From contig OZ035961.1 of assembly GCA_964034945.1 (NCBI GenBank), positions 44,628,184 to 44,692,183 on the forward strand: a DNA stretch of 64,000 nt, read 5' to 3'. Each line of letters begins with the position of its first letter. Position 1 is the first letter of the stretch. Source of the stretch: Chrysopilus asiliformis. Its lineage: Eukaryota > Arthropoda > Insecta > Diptera > Rhagionidae. The translations under genes and the position numbers were made by a program. Below, piece by piece: positions 10,977-21,220 of this stretch. Under the pieces are notes generated by a model, which searched no databases, was not told where the DNA came from, and saw only the letters and a program-made list of their open reading frames with translations.

Positions 10977-11690
10977 TTCATGAAAAATTTCGACCTCTTA
11001 ATTTTGCCTAAAAAACACTTCCCGATCAATCCTGAGTCGATTGGAGTCATATTAAAAAATATCTTTCTGTCTGTCAGTCTGTCTGTCTGTCAGTCTGTGT
11101 ACAAGATTTCTCAAAAACTAGTAGAGCTAGCGCCATGAAATTTTATAGGCATGTTGGGTCCTGAATTGGGACGATCCTATCAATTTCGTTTTTCTCGATT
11201 TACTCCCAAACTACGCGTTTTTTAGTGGCCTTAAGTATGACAAAACTTGGAGAAAATAAAATTTCCCACACTTTTGTCTTTAGATATAACTCGATATCTC
11301 AACCTGTTATCGAGATAAACCGTTATTTCCAAAAAAAAAAAACAGTTTTTTGCGATTATCTCGAAAATTAACGGGTTTTTGCTGACTAAATGTATGAAGT
11401 GAATTAATGAGAATGGCATTCTGTACAATTTTGTTTCTTACCGTTATCCGTTGTCTTTTACCGTTATTGAGATATTTAGATTAAAATATAAAAAAATATG
11501 TTTTTGCAAATTACTTGCAAACTAACGATTTTTCGACAAATTAGTTTAAGGAAGAATTGGAGATGTCAAAATTTTCTACCTTTTTGCCATTTACCGTAAA
11601 TTGATATCTTTTACCGTTCTCAAGTTATCTCAAATTTTATACGTTTTTGATATTTTTGAATAAACCAAGAATTTATTGGGAGGTCGTTTT
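10977..11690 (+). repeat. H2 dispersed repeat family, copy in the composite hAT
   Basis: H2 is my label for a roughly 0.7-0.9 kb repeat. Its marks are GAAAAATTTCGACCTC near the start, a CTGTCTGTC/CAGTCTGTCTG microsatellite, TCTCAAAAACTAGTAGAGC, and a long AT-rich body with recurrent GAGATATTT and ACCGTTAT motifs. It recurs at 17770-20035, 27767-28060 and 36720-40140. The layout (microsatellite, then 'ctcaaaaact') parallels HINE elements, so it may be a second Helentron-derived family. No coding potential was seen. Confidence 0.55.
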
Positions 11691-11709
11691 AGGTTGACAA
11701 CGCGACAGG

Positions 11710-11955
11710 CAAGGCGCAATTAACCATAGGGCTAATTGGGCTACAGCCCAGGGGCGCCATACAGCCCAGGGGCGCCAATTAATATTTAATTCACATATTT
11801 ATAAAAATTTTTGAATTTTATTTTGCGTAAATATATATTTAAGTTTTGAATTAAAGAATATTTTAAAAAATAAAATTGAATTTTTACAATAAAACTATGT
11901 AAGGGTGCAAAATTTTATTTAGCCCAGGGCGCTCAAACTTGTTAATACGGCTCTG
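11710..11955 (-). mobile_element. hAT-type MITE, copy 2 (246 bp)
   Basis: Inverted relative to copy 1 at 8664-8909; it begins CAAGGCGCAATTAACC and ends GTTAATACGGCTCTG. The target duplication GCGACAGG is at 11702-11709 and 11956-11963. A short internal duplication (CAGCCCAGGGGCGCCA twice near 11740-11780) distinguishes it from copy 1. Confidence 0.9.
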
Positions 11956-12177
11956 GCGACAGGGCTCTAGCGTAAATTGCGCAGGGTCGTAGATTTTGTA
12001 AAAGAAAGTTTTGTGTTGACCACAACTGATATTTTTATTTTATATTAAACCTTGCGCGGACCCCCTGACGTTGTTCAGGGACCCCCAAATCAATTTTAAT
12101 TTTCCACGGACCCCCTGGATGATCCCGGGGACCCCTGGGGGTCCGTAGGGACCACTTTGGGAACCACTGCCCTAAAC

Positions 12178-12900
12178 CAATTCTAACCAAACTTTAACCA
12201 CACATACATAGAAATCGCGTAAATCTAGGTATATAGAAACCTTGTGAGGTGATCGGTTCCATAATCCGAAAAAAAATTTCCTCGTACTGCGAGAAAAACC
12301 TATTGTTCTCATTATGGAACTTAGACTCAAAGAAATTAATAAAAATTTTATGAGGTATAAATATTTATAGTAAATGGGGGATGTTAATTTCAAAAGCACT
12401 GTCAATTATTTTCTAATTGATTCGCAATGGGGTATAAGAATAGCAACATAATGGCATTGGCAGATATGGCTCACGGGAAACTTTATAGTCAAAATGGTCA
12501 ACCGATCTTTCGTAAACAGGACAAATGCAACAAACAGGGTTTTCAACTTCAAACTTACATGAAATTTCAATCAAAACTTTAGTGCATTCAACCTAAGCAT
12601 ATATTTTATATAGATGCCTCGGTGTCACATTTTGTTGTTCCCTTAAGAAATTGGCGTTGCCAGGTTTATTTTTTTTTTATAGTTTCAGCCAGAGTTTAGG
12701 AGAAGACCCTTTAATACTGAAGCACAGCCCAGGATGGTCGGAAGAACAAAAGGAGATAATTATAATTAAAGGTACGATAATTTATTATTAGCTGTTATTA
12801 TATTTTTATAAAATTCTTGCAAGGATACATTTAATTCATTCAAATGGTTGAATATATCTGCAAGGTGGAACAGTAGAAGTATTGCATCTTTCTTTCGAAG
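12178..12900. other. Non-coding stretch
   Basis: AT-rich DNA between two transposons. A frame at 12172-12405 on the minus strand has no recognisable features. Around 12685-12770 there is a slightly higher GC tract, without a recognisable domain. I see no gene here. Confidence 0.5.
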
Positions 12901-13727
12901 TCTTTAACTATACCTTTTCAACTTCAAATTGGAAATAAACTTTAAAAATTGGAAGTAATCATTAAAAATTGGAATAATCGTTAAAAATTGGAAAAAAATC
13001 ATTTAAGTTAAAGAAACACACGGTGTACAACAATATTTATGATCAAAACTTTATTAAAAAATCATATCAATCAAATTTAAAACATCTGGTATGAATTTTT
13101 GAACATAACCAACATATTTAGCACAATTTGCAACAGATAAATTTGGTACATTCCGCTGTATAATATTTTCAATCCTGTAGGCGAAATTCGGTTTGGGACA
13201 AATTTGTCCTGTTTTCACCTGGCATTTCACCTGCTAAATCTCGTTTAATAGAAGCCTTAAGAGCTGACCAAGCAAGTTCTATTGGGTTTAACATTGGACT
13301 GTATGGGCCTAATCTTAATAACCGATGATTGATAAACTCACTTTCAAGAAACACATCTTCAATAGATGTTTGACACGGCGCATTATCAATTACAAATAGG
13401 ACAAATTTGTCCCAAACCGAATTTCGCCTACAAAGGATTGAAAATATTATACAGCGGAATGTACCAAATTTATCTGTTGCAAATTGTGCTAAATATGTTG
13501 GTTATGTTCAAAAATTCATACCAGATGTTTTAAATTTGATTGATATGATTTTTTAATAAAGTTTTGATCATAAATATTGTTGTACACCGTGTGTTTTTTT
13601 AACTTAAATGATTTTTTTCCCATTTTTAATGATTATTCCAATTTGAAAATGATTATTTCCCATTTGAAAATGATTATTTCCAATTTGACATTGCTTATTT
13701 CCAATTTGAAGTTGAAAAGGTATAGAT
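12901..13727 (-). mobile_element. Tc1/mariner-related element with about 300-bp inverted arms
   Basis: The flanks 12901-13200 and 13390-13727 are inverse copies, sharing ACAAATTTGTCC, the stretch around TTTGCAACAGATAAATTTGG, and a run of 'AATTGGAAATAAT'-type tandem units. Between them the minus strand (about 13169-13404) encodes the end of a DDE transposase: FVIDNAPCQTS with the second Asp and LGPYSPMLNPIELAWSALK with the catalytic Glu, 35 residues apart by my count, close to the 34 of Tc1. The N-terminal two thirds of the transposase are absent. No target duplication could be fixed, so boundaries are approximate. Confidence 0.75.
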
Positions 13728-13739
13728 CACAGTTTTGCT

Positions 13740-14600
13740 TTTTGAATTGCGCGAAAAATCTGCTGAATTTTGTTCTGTGCTTCGGAACCTAACAATTTTT
13801 TTACGGTTTCCAGCGCACATGATTTTACTAATACATCATCTCTTGTATAAAGTTTTTTTCCTAACACACAGATAAGCCAGGTCATAAGCTTCTAAAACAG
13901 ACTTTGAGTAGCTGCAAAGCCAAAATTAATCAGAGTACTTTCTTGGATTTCAGAATGTCGACAGTATGACCTGCAGATTACTGTCATGATCACCGCCATG
14001 ATTACTGTTGAAATGTCTTAATAGATTTGCCATATTGAGATTATCGTTTGAAAATATCTTGGTCTTGGGTTCTATCTTCTCCTGTTGTGCAACTGAATCC
14101 TTAAGCAATATATTCGTCTTTCCATTGACAAATTTTGGACATAATGTGAGTTGCTTCAATAAATCAATAAATATAATCAGAAAATAGTAGTAAATCCTGC
14201 TTACTTTTATGTAATCTGTTATTTTGAATCCATAAGATAACCGTAATCATCGTTTGTTGTCCACAAATCAAACAAATTGGCATTCAATTATGCGTTGACC
14301 TGCCTTGATGGCATTTGTACTCAGAGTGTGTTCCATTCGTTGAAATGGAAACGTAGAATTTCAAAATTTAAACTAACAAAATACCCCGCCACCAGAAGCC
14401 CCGTTGGCAAAATTGAAAAAGTGGTTCTGCTACCATTTCTCTTTGAAAAGTGAACTTTCTTTTCTGTTTGAAGTTCGACTTGGAAGGATCATCACGATTC
14501 CTCTCCAAATTCGAATAAAAAGTCTAATACCACGCATTTTAAACACGAGCTAAGTGGTGAGTACCGAAAGAAAAATAAAGAAAAAAGGGGTTTCACTAAA
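13740..14600. other. Non-coding stretch
   Basis: I found no gene. The minus-strand frame at 13950-14159 contains NLLRHFNSNHG, faintly like the second half of a BED finger, but it lacks the paired cysteines in the right place. 14320-14560 is of mixed composition with no recognisable repeat ends. Confidence 0.4.
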
Positions 14601-14604
14601 GTTA

Positions 14605-15654
14605 CACAGAAAATAAAATGTATGTAAATATTACGAAAACGTTTGTTAATATAACGAAACCATTTGTCCCCCATGGGCCGACCACATATTTTGTTAATGG
14701 TACGATGTCAATTTTGTTAAGTTTTTGTATTTTTGTATTTCGTTTTCGCAAATATTTTGTAAATATTACAAATATTTTGTAAATATTACAAATATTTTGT
14801 AAATATTACAAAAACAAATCTCTCTTGTTGATATGGAATCTCTTTCTGTTTCTTGCTTAGTGTGTGTTCATAGAATTTAATATATGCAACTAACGAGCGG
14901 AAATTGTTTTAGTGTGATGACTTCAAAAATTAAGAGATGCGTGTTTGTTTCTGATAGTTTCTATATTGAATATTCGTATGGAGGAAATGTTTTATGACAC
15001 CCAATATGATGCGAAATGAAAATAATTTATTTTGAATGATTTTTCTTACAAAAACTTCAAACGAATGAATTCTCTCGACGAATGTTGTTGTGTTACCTCG
15101 AAAAAATACTATTCGCGTTTAGTATTTTTCGAAAATGGGAAAAAATTATCGAAATTTGAAAAAAATGGGCATAAAAAATATTTCAAAAAAGCATTCCAAC
15201 TAATGTCTAAACTAAGAAATGCTTTCCAAAAACTGATTTTTTGCATCAGTTTTATGAAAAATTATTGGAATCGCTTTAAAATCGAGTTTTTAGAACTGGC
15301 GAATCGACTAACAAAATCGTCGCCATTTTTTCGTCATGCACAAGTGTGGCGCAGTTCTACTAGTAGTCTAATTACCTGCTGCAGGCATCCAAACATTAAC
15401 AGCAGGGAATTGGATGCTTACAGCGGCTAATGAGACCACTAATAGAAAAGCTTGTGTATCGTAATGACGCCATGATGCAAATCAGATTTGACAAAATGTA
15501 CTTCGTAATATTAACAAATTTTAGTAACTATACGAAAAAATATTCGTTAATTTTTTCGTAGTATATACAAAACTTAAGTAATATTTACGAATTTTTTTTT
15601 GTCAGGCTTAACAAAACCCATTTTGTAAATAATACGACATTATTTTTTTCTGTG
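14605..15654. mobile_element. Non-autonomous TIR element with TA duplication
   Basis: The ends CACAGAAAA and its inverse TTTTTTTCTGTG are flanked by TA (14603-14604, 15655-15656), as in the Tc1/mariner group. A 21-bp unit (AAATATTTTGTAAATATTAC-type) is repeated three times at 14750-14812. The 132-codon frame at 15032-15430 is Lys/Phe/Asn-rich with no recognisable domain, so I do not call it a gene. Around 15325-15440 there is a short imperfect inverted repeat. Confidence 0.5.
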
Positions 15655-15893
15655 TAGGTAACTCAAGGTGTTTCTAAAAATCCGCGAATGAAAAAGAATC
15701 GAAAAGAATAATTCTTTTTGATTATTTTTCCATTTCTTTTTCGTAGAGCTATATTGGAATATTCCTTTATCCGCTTGTCACTTATAGTTCTTATAAATTC
15801 CCTGCTCCGCCACCGCCACCGTCCCAACCACCAAACCTCCAATTCACCCTCCCCCTTCTCCGCCCCTTAACTTTAACCCCCCGCCAGTGTTGG
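15655..15893. other. Short non-coding spacer
   Basis: C-rich around 15800-15890 (CCACCGCCACCG type), otherwise featureless. The last bases CCCCCGCC are the target of the following hAT element. Confidence 0.5.
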
Positions 15894-16743
15894 GCATCAA
15901 TCAATTAAATTAATTGCAATTAAATTTTCAATCAATTAACTTTTTTGCAATTAAATTTACGATTAAAAATTCAAAAACAAGGGCCTGTAAAAAAAAATGT
16001 ACATTGAATGTCAAATTTCAAAAAAAATTGAAAAAAAACTAACAATTTTCAATTAAGAATAAAACTTATTGTAATTATATGTTTTAAACGCTGATTGCTG
16101 AAAAGTTAATTTGTCTCAAAACGACAGGATCGGGAAGGGGTTCGGAGTGGGAGGGGGGAAGGGGGAGGTCTTCCTCCACCTTCCCCCTCCCCATTCCCCC
16201 CCCCCCCTCCCCATTCCCCCCTCTCCCCCCCCCCCCCCCATCACCCACCACCACCCACTCCCACTCCCGACCCCTTCCCGATCCCGTCGTTTTGAGACAA
16301 ATTAAATTTTCCCTCATTTCGATCGATTTCGATCATTTTTCCATATAAAAAAATGAGTTGACTAAATTGAATTACCACGAAATATGGTGCACGATCCTTA
16401 TAAATTATTAATCCTTTTAAATTTTGCTTTTCCAGAGCCGTTAATTAAAAGGTGTTAAAAATTCGAGATTTTAATTTTTTAAAATTCATAAGATTTAATT
16501 GTTAATTGTATACTAGTAATGATTGATCAAACAATTAACAATTAATTAATTGTTAATTGTGAAAAATACAATTAACAATTAATTAATTGTTAATTGTGAA
16601 AGATACAATTAACAATTAATTAATTGTTAATTGCAGAAATTTACAATTACAATTGATTAATTGTCAATTGCAGAAATCTACAATTACAATTGATTAATCG
16701 TTAATTGTTAATTGCACTAACAATTACATTTTGCCCAACACTG
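15894..16743. mobile_element. AATT-rich hAT-like element
   Basis: The ends (C)AGTGTTGGGCA and TGCCCAACACTG are flanked by CCCCCGCC at 15886-15893 and 16744-16751, an 8-bp duplication. The interior is dominated by inverted and direct copies of AATTAACAATTAATTAATTG, giving several overlapping palindromes at 16500-16720. A second, truncated copy lies at 58533-59291. It contains no coding sequence and hosts the pyrimidine-rich foldback at 16105-16305. Confidence 0.75.
16105..16305. repeat. Foldback around a C/CT tract
   Basis: The arms 16105-16160 and 16253-16305 are inverse copies (AATTTGTCTCAAAACGAC and GTCGTTTTGAGACAAATT). They enclose a roughly 90-bp polypyrimidine run with C9-C13 stretches. 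On the minus strand this is a G-tract able in principle to form G-quadruplexes. The two overlapping frames here (Gly-rich or Pro-rich) are artefacts of the low complexity. Confidence 0.7.
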
Positions 16744-16751
16744 CCCCCGCC

Positions 16752-17059
16752 AACCAAACAAATTCAGTCCCCCTTTTAACCACCCACCCATTTACCAACC
16801 TCCACTTCCAAAGAATTCCCCCCTCTCCTGTCACCATCCCATCAACGGTCCGCATCTCTTCTCCACCATAATTCTCCCCTCGCCCGACCCGTTTCCTGTT
16901 CATAATCATGACATATTTTCGTGTTAAATACTTCATACAACAATCTGGTTCTGGAATCATTCTTTTGCGATAAATTCGCGAACGAATCATGTTTCCAATT
17001 CTCGAAATTTTCGATTCGATCCGCGAATGGATTTTTTTAAACGCAAGAATAAAAAAATA
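16752..17059. other. Non-coding C-rich stretch
   Basis: Continues the C-rich tract that the hAT element interrupted (16744-16890), then becomes ordinary AT-rich DNA. I saw no gene or repeat ends. Confidence 0.45.
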
Positions 17060-17454
17060 AACATAACAAAAGCTATAATTGCCAATCTGGCAATTATTGA
17101 AAACCCGTATGGTGATTTAAGTGAATTTCGAACAGTTTTTTCAAAATTCCACTATGAAGTTAAACTTTCCAATAAGATTTTTTAAAATTTGTTCCAATCG
17201 GATTTTGATGTATGGGAGTTTTATGTAGAATAATATCTTGAATAACTTTTGTTCTTGGACTTTTTTGATAAGATGCACCGTTTTTGAGATATTCGCAAAA
17301 AACGTTTTCGTTCGTATGGGGAGTCCATTTCCATTTTTGGTCCATTTTTGCCCATTAACGAACTTAGCCTCGCATTTTACGAAAAACGAATCTGCGCAAA
17401 ATATCAAGTCTCTAGCTCAATCCGTGCGCCTGCAATCCGCGCCACAGACAGACG

Positions 17455-17489
<35 letters not shown>

Positions 17490-17643
17490 GGACGGACGGA
17501 CATGGAAAATTCAATTTTTTTATCATTCTAAACACACTGGTGTAATTCATTTTTGTGTGTGATGACGGGATCTTGGCGTTACAAACGGTAAGGCAAAGTT
17601 AATGGGCAAATATACCCTTTGGTTTCACCATACGGGTATAAAA
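17060..17643 (-). mobile_element. HINE (DINE-1-like), copy B
   Basis: An inverted copy of the family defined at 24093-24672. It starts with the 3' hairpin side (ACATAACAAAAGCTATAATT, TTGCCAATCTGGCAA) and ends with TTTCACCATACGGGTATAAA. It contains a CAGACAGACGGACGG microsatellite of about 50 bp at 17446-17500. It has a small insertion after AAGGCAAAGTTAA relative to copy C. Confidence 0.8.
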
Positions 17644-18397
17644 AGTTCATTTCAACTTACACGGTTTTCGGAAAACATGGAACATATCCCCAATTTTACT
17701 GTAGGAAACATTTTTTTTAAACGTCGTTTTATACGAATTTATGCGGAACGTATCTACCGTGTAAAAAAGAATTGGATTTTAAAAAAAAGTATTGTATCCA
17801 TGAAAATTTTCGACCTCATAATTTCGACCAAGAACATTTCCCGGGCGGTCTTGAGTCGATTGGAGCATTATTACAAAAATGTCTTTCTGCCTGTCTGCCT
17901 GTGTATAAGATTTTTCAATAACTGCTGGTATGGAATGATCCTATCAATTTTTGGTGCACAGTTGAAAATTTGGGTATAAAATTTATCCTTTTTTGATAAA
18001 TTTTTCCATATAAAGTCATTCTATACCAAAATTGTAATAGAATTAATAAATTATGAAATATTAAAGGCATTGATAAATAAAAAGTATAAATTTTATCCTG
18101 AGTTTTTTAAAAACAGCCAATTTTGATTTGGTTCAAAAATTCAATAGAACTTTGGTATAAAATTAATATATCAATTTATAAAATACGCAAGCATTTTCTT
18201 TTGTTGTGATATAATTCGCATTTCGAAAGAAATTTCATAGTTAGTATATATACTTCATATTGCATATAAAAACTATCAAGAAGAAACAAAAATATTCTAT
18301 AAGGCAAAAGGTAAATGAATTTGTATAAGTAAATATAAACAAACATGTTAAAGTTAAATGATTAGAACACAATACTAATATAAACCACGCTACTATA

Positions 18398-19379
18398 CAC
18401 CCCTGGCCAAATGAACCGAAACAAGCAATTTTTGTGCTTTTTTGGAACTAAAGGCTCTGTTTTTTTGGGCTTAACCATAAAATATTATAGATTTGTTATT
18501 CCGGGATCATTCTCATATCATATTCCAGGAAAATTGGAATTTTTAGATGGTGCAGTGATATCAGTACCTCGAGGTATTCGAGGCATGTCTACTGCCGACA
18601 ATTGAAAGCCTTTTTCCGGCAAACGAAGAACTCATATTCCAGCAAGATCATGCACCTTGCCATACCGAAAATAAAGTAAGTATCTAACTATTGCTTCAAT
18701 TTTTTGAAAGTCTAATCAATTTTTTACCTCTCCGATTTTTTTTGTAATTTTTAAAAAACGTTTTCTACTTCAGGTGAGAGAATATTTAATAGACAAGGAA
18801 ATTTTTGAATTGGATTGGCCCGGAAACAGCCCAGATCTTAATCCCATAGAAAACCTTTGGCAACAGATGAAGGTTAAAATTGCAAAGGTTCGACCTTCCA
18901 GTAAAGAAAAATTGAAGGAAGTAATCAAAAAAGTATGGGAGATCGAAATTTCGGCTGAGTATTTAAAAACATTGGTAGAATCAATGCCAAAAAGACTCGA
19001 AGCCGTAATTCCGGCAAAAGGAGGGCACATAAATTATTAATGTGATTTTTAAATTTAAGTTAAATATAAATGCTTAAAAAAATTCCCCTGGTTTGAATTG
19101 TTATTTTCGTTTTTTAAGATATGTATGTGAGTGAAATATGTCAAGTGGCAAGAGTTCAAAAAATACGCAAGAAATTGACTGATTTTCGTTTATCAGGCAA
19201 AAAGTACCCAGTCTCATAATTTTATTTTTAATGCCAATATTTATATTACACATAATATACTCGAGAATGATCCCGGAATAACAAATTTATAATATTTTAT
19301 GGTTAAGCCTAAAAAAACAGAGCCTTTAGTTCCAAAAAAGCACAAAAATTGCTTGTTTCGGTTCATTTGGCCAGGGGTG
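18398..19379 (+). mobile_element. Tc1-like element with a spliced transposase remnant
   Basis: The terminal inverted repeats are about 115 bp, starting CACCCCTGGCCAAATGAACC, with TA duplications at 18396-18397 and 19380-19381. The C-terminal catalytic half of a Tc1 transposase is encoded on the plus strand. The first 60% of a normal transposase is missing. The element is nested in 17957-19559, which is nested in an H2 repeat. Confidence 0.9.
18565..19040 (+). pseudogene. Tc1 transposase, C-terminal part with intron
   Basis: From about 18565 a frame reads YLEVFEACLLPTIESLFPAN, then IFQQDHAPCHTENK with the second catalytic Asp, up to 18675. An intron-like segment follows at 18676-18773 (GTAAGT at the start, a T-rich tract, then CTTCAG). 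The frame resumes as VREYLIDKEIFELDWPGNSP and DLNPIENLWQQMK, ending at 19040. With the intron removed, Asp and Glu are 34 residues apart, exactly the Tc1 DD34E spacing, which supports genuine splicing. A frame break upstream of 18565 and the absent N-terminus make the copy inactive. Confidence 0.8.
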
Positions 19380-20035
19380 TAAATTCTCGCATACTTTTTT
19401 TAAAAAAAAATCAGGAAATTTTTATACTTGGGGATTTATACAATTAATAAATTGAATTTATCAATTTTTATCCCCATTATTATAAAAATTAATAAATTTG
19501 CTTATGGATTTATATAGATAAATATATTTATAAAATTTATCCTCAAATTTTCAACTGTGTGGAAATCAGTTAGCCGGAAGTAACCAAAATGGTGGATTTG
19601 AAAAAATTTCAATTTTTTTTGCTGGTAACTTTGAAACTACGCGTTTCTCAGTAGTTTCATGTATGACAAAAGTTAAAGACAGTAAAATTTCCAAATCTTT
19701 GGTTTTTTACTAGAACACGATATCTAAAATGTATCTAAATTTACCACTATTTCAAAGAAATCAGTTTTTTGCGACGAGTTTTCAGTGGTGTATGAGATGA
19801 ATTGAAGAGAATAATATTTGCTATAATTTGGTTTTTTACCATTATCCAGTATCTTTTAACGTTATTGAGATATTTTCATTGAAAATTTAAAAAAAAACTT
19901 CGAATTGCTTCCAAACTGTTTCCTCAAAAAATAATTAGAAGAAGGGTTAAAGATATTAAAATTTTCCACATTTTTCCCCGTGATCAAGATATTTAAAATT
20001 TTGTTCTTATATTTATATGAATTAATATTTTATTC

Positions 20036-21032
20036 GCCGGGTTAGTGTAAATTGTGTACAAACGGATATTTTATCATGTGCTATTCTCATCAGATATGTT
20101 TGCTTAATTTTTTGGCCAATTGCCACAAATTAACAACAATCAGTGGTTGGAGAGTAAAGTGCGCCCGTACTAAACTGTACATCAAACAATTATTAATATT
20201 TTTATTATTTTTCTAAAAAAAACTGTTCGTGCACACGAAATTTTTAAAATTCAATTTTAGACAGAACGCCGAATACCATCAATCGCCCTTACAATCAATT
20301 AAATTTAAAAACCGAAATGCTTTAAAAGTTTTTCTGATTTTTATACGCTTTTCTGTTTGTTTTTTGCCTCTTGGTAATGTTTTTTGCATCGTCGAAAGTT
20401 TATAATTATTTTTTTTGAAAAATTCTGTAGAACTCTGGTATATCCCTTTCTTTTAAATTATTCCGGATTCATAGAAACAAAAAAGTGCGGTAAAATTGTT
20501 ATACAACTTTTTAAAAAAAGTTTGTTCTTCTGTATATGTCTGAAATTTTTTTAATCGCACTTCATTTGCTATTCAAAATAAGCACATTAAATTCAACAAT
20601 TGCGTGAAGAGCAACTGATAAACAAATTTGATATCCAAACCAGTTTAAATTAGGAAGCAACAGGTCCTTAGAGTTTCTTCTCTTAAATAAGAAAGTTTAT
20701 GTTAAGAGAGCAAGTTTCTCAAAAAAGCTTCAATGTATTCATTTACTTCCAGTTGAAGTTTACAATATGAAGTAACAAAATTCGTGCAATAAGCATTTCT
20801 ATAGGCACAAGCAATAACCGCTTAAGTCGATTTAAATCGAATCTGAACAATATTCGAACCTGCAAAATGAATATTTTAGCTACACATGAAAGTGGATTTA
20901 AGCGGTTATTGTTTGTGGCCACCGGTTTATTTTCAAATGACAGGGCATTCAAGCCAAGGACTCTCCTTTGAAATGATGCACGTACAACTAACTACATAAC
21001 ACATACATAACTACATAGTGTCACAGAACTAA
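20036..21032. other. Non-coding stretch
   Basis: AT-rich DNA downstream of Trm13. The only structure I see is a 15-bp inverted repeat (CAATAACCGCTTAA near 20815 and its inverse near 20897). The frame at 20743-20952 lies across it and has no recognisable domain. Confidence 0.45.
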
Positions 21033-21184
21033 AGGTGATGGCCCAATAGAAGCTTTGCTTGCTTCGCTTGCTTTACTCGCTTTGACAGCTGAATTGAACT
21101 CCGTGTTTCCTTATGGGAGCTGGGCCAATACAAAAGCGCTTAAAGCAAAGCGAAGCAAGCAAAGCTTCTATTGGGCCATTACCT
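21033..21184. mobile_element. PIF/Harbinger-type MITE (152 bp)
   Basis: The inverted ends AGGTGATGGCCCAATAGAAG / AGGTAATGGCCCAATAGAAG are flanked by TAA on both sides (21030-21032, 21185-21187). The arms continue with GCTTTGCTTGCTTCGCTT for about 45 bp. It sits just 36 bp beyond the Trm13 stop codon and so may lie in its 3' UTR. Confidence 0.85.
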
Positions 21185-21220
21185 TAAGGTAAAAAAGAAA
21201 AAAATCACAGAATTCTTTGA

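Larger units (their letters stand above)
9835..12169. mobile_element. Composite hAT element with three nested repeats
   Basis: The termini CAGTGGTTCCCAAACTTT and the inverse near 12150 are flanked by the 8-bp duplication CCCTAAAC (9827-9834, 12170-12177). The subterminal parts contain tandem ACGGACCCC motifs on both sides. No transposase remains. Nested inside are a Tigger-like unit (10347-10969), an H2-family repeat (10977-11690) and a hAT MITE (11710-11955), which account for most of the 2.3 kb. The open frames in this interval are unsupported. Confidence 0.9.
17957..19559. mobile_element. TIR element inside H2, itself hit by a Tc1 element
   Basis: The ends CACAGTTGAAAATTTG and the inverse CAAATTTTCAACTGTG are flanked by the dinucleotide TG. 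This may be an atypical 2-bp target; most such elements use TA. The interior is AT-rich and non-coding, with TATAAAATTTATCC near both ends. The Tc1 element at 18398-19379 is nested in the middle. Confidence 0.6.
17770..20035 (+). repeat. H2 repeat split by a nested element
   Basis: 17770-17956 carries the H2 start (TTTCGACCTCATAATTTCG, TCTTTCTGCCTGTCTGCCTG). 19560-20035 carries the H2 body (GAAATCAGTTAGCCGGAAGT and the recurrent TTACCGTTATC-type motifs). The two halves are contiguous if the element at 17957-19559 is ignored. Confidence 0.55.

Noticed and set aside
11060..11100. CRISPR-like array from repeated CTGTCTGTC units
   Set aside because: It is a simple tetranucleotide microsatellite without spacers, in an insect genome.
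13950..14159. Possible BED-finger fragment (NLLRHFNSNHG)
   Set aside because: Lacks the upstream Cys pair in the right spacing, and no hAT ends were found around it.
15032..15430. 132-codon Lys/Phe-rich frame
   Set aside because: Inside a non-autonomous TA-flanked element, low complexity, no domain, ends in an inverted repeat.
16084..16317. Gly-rich and Pro-rich frames on opposite strands
   Set aside because: Pure translation of the C/G-tract foldback.
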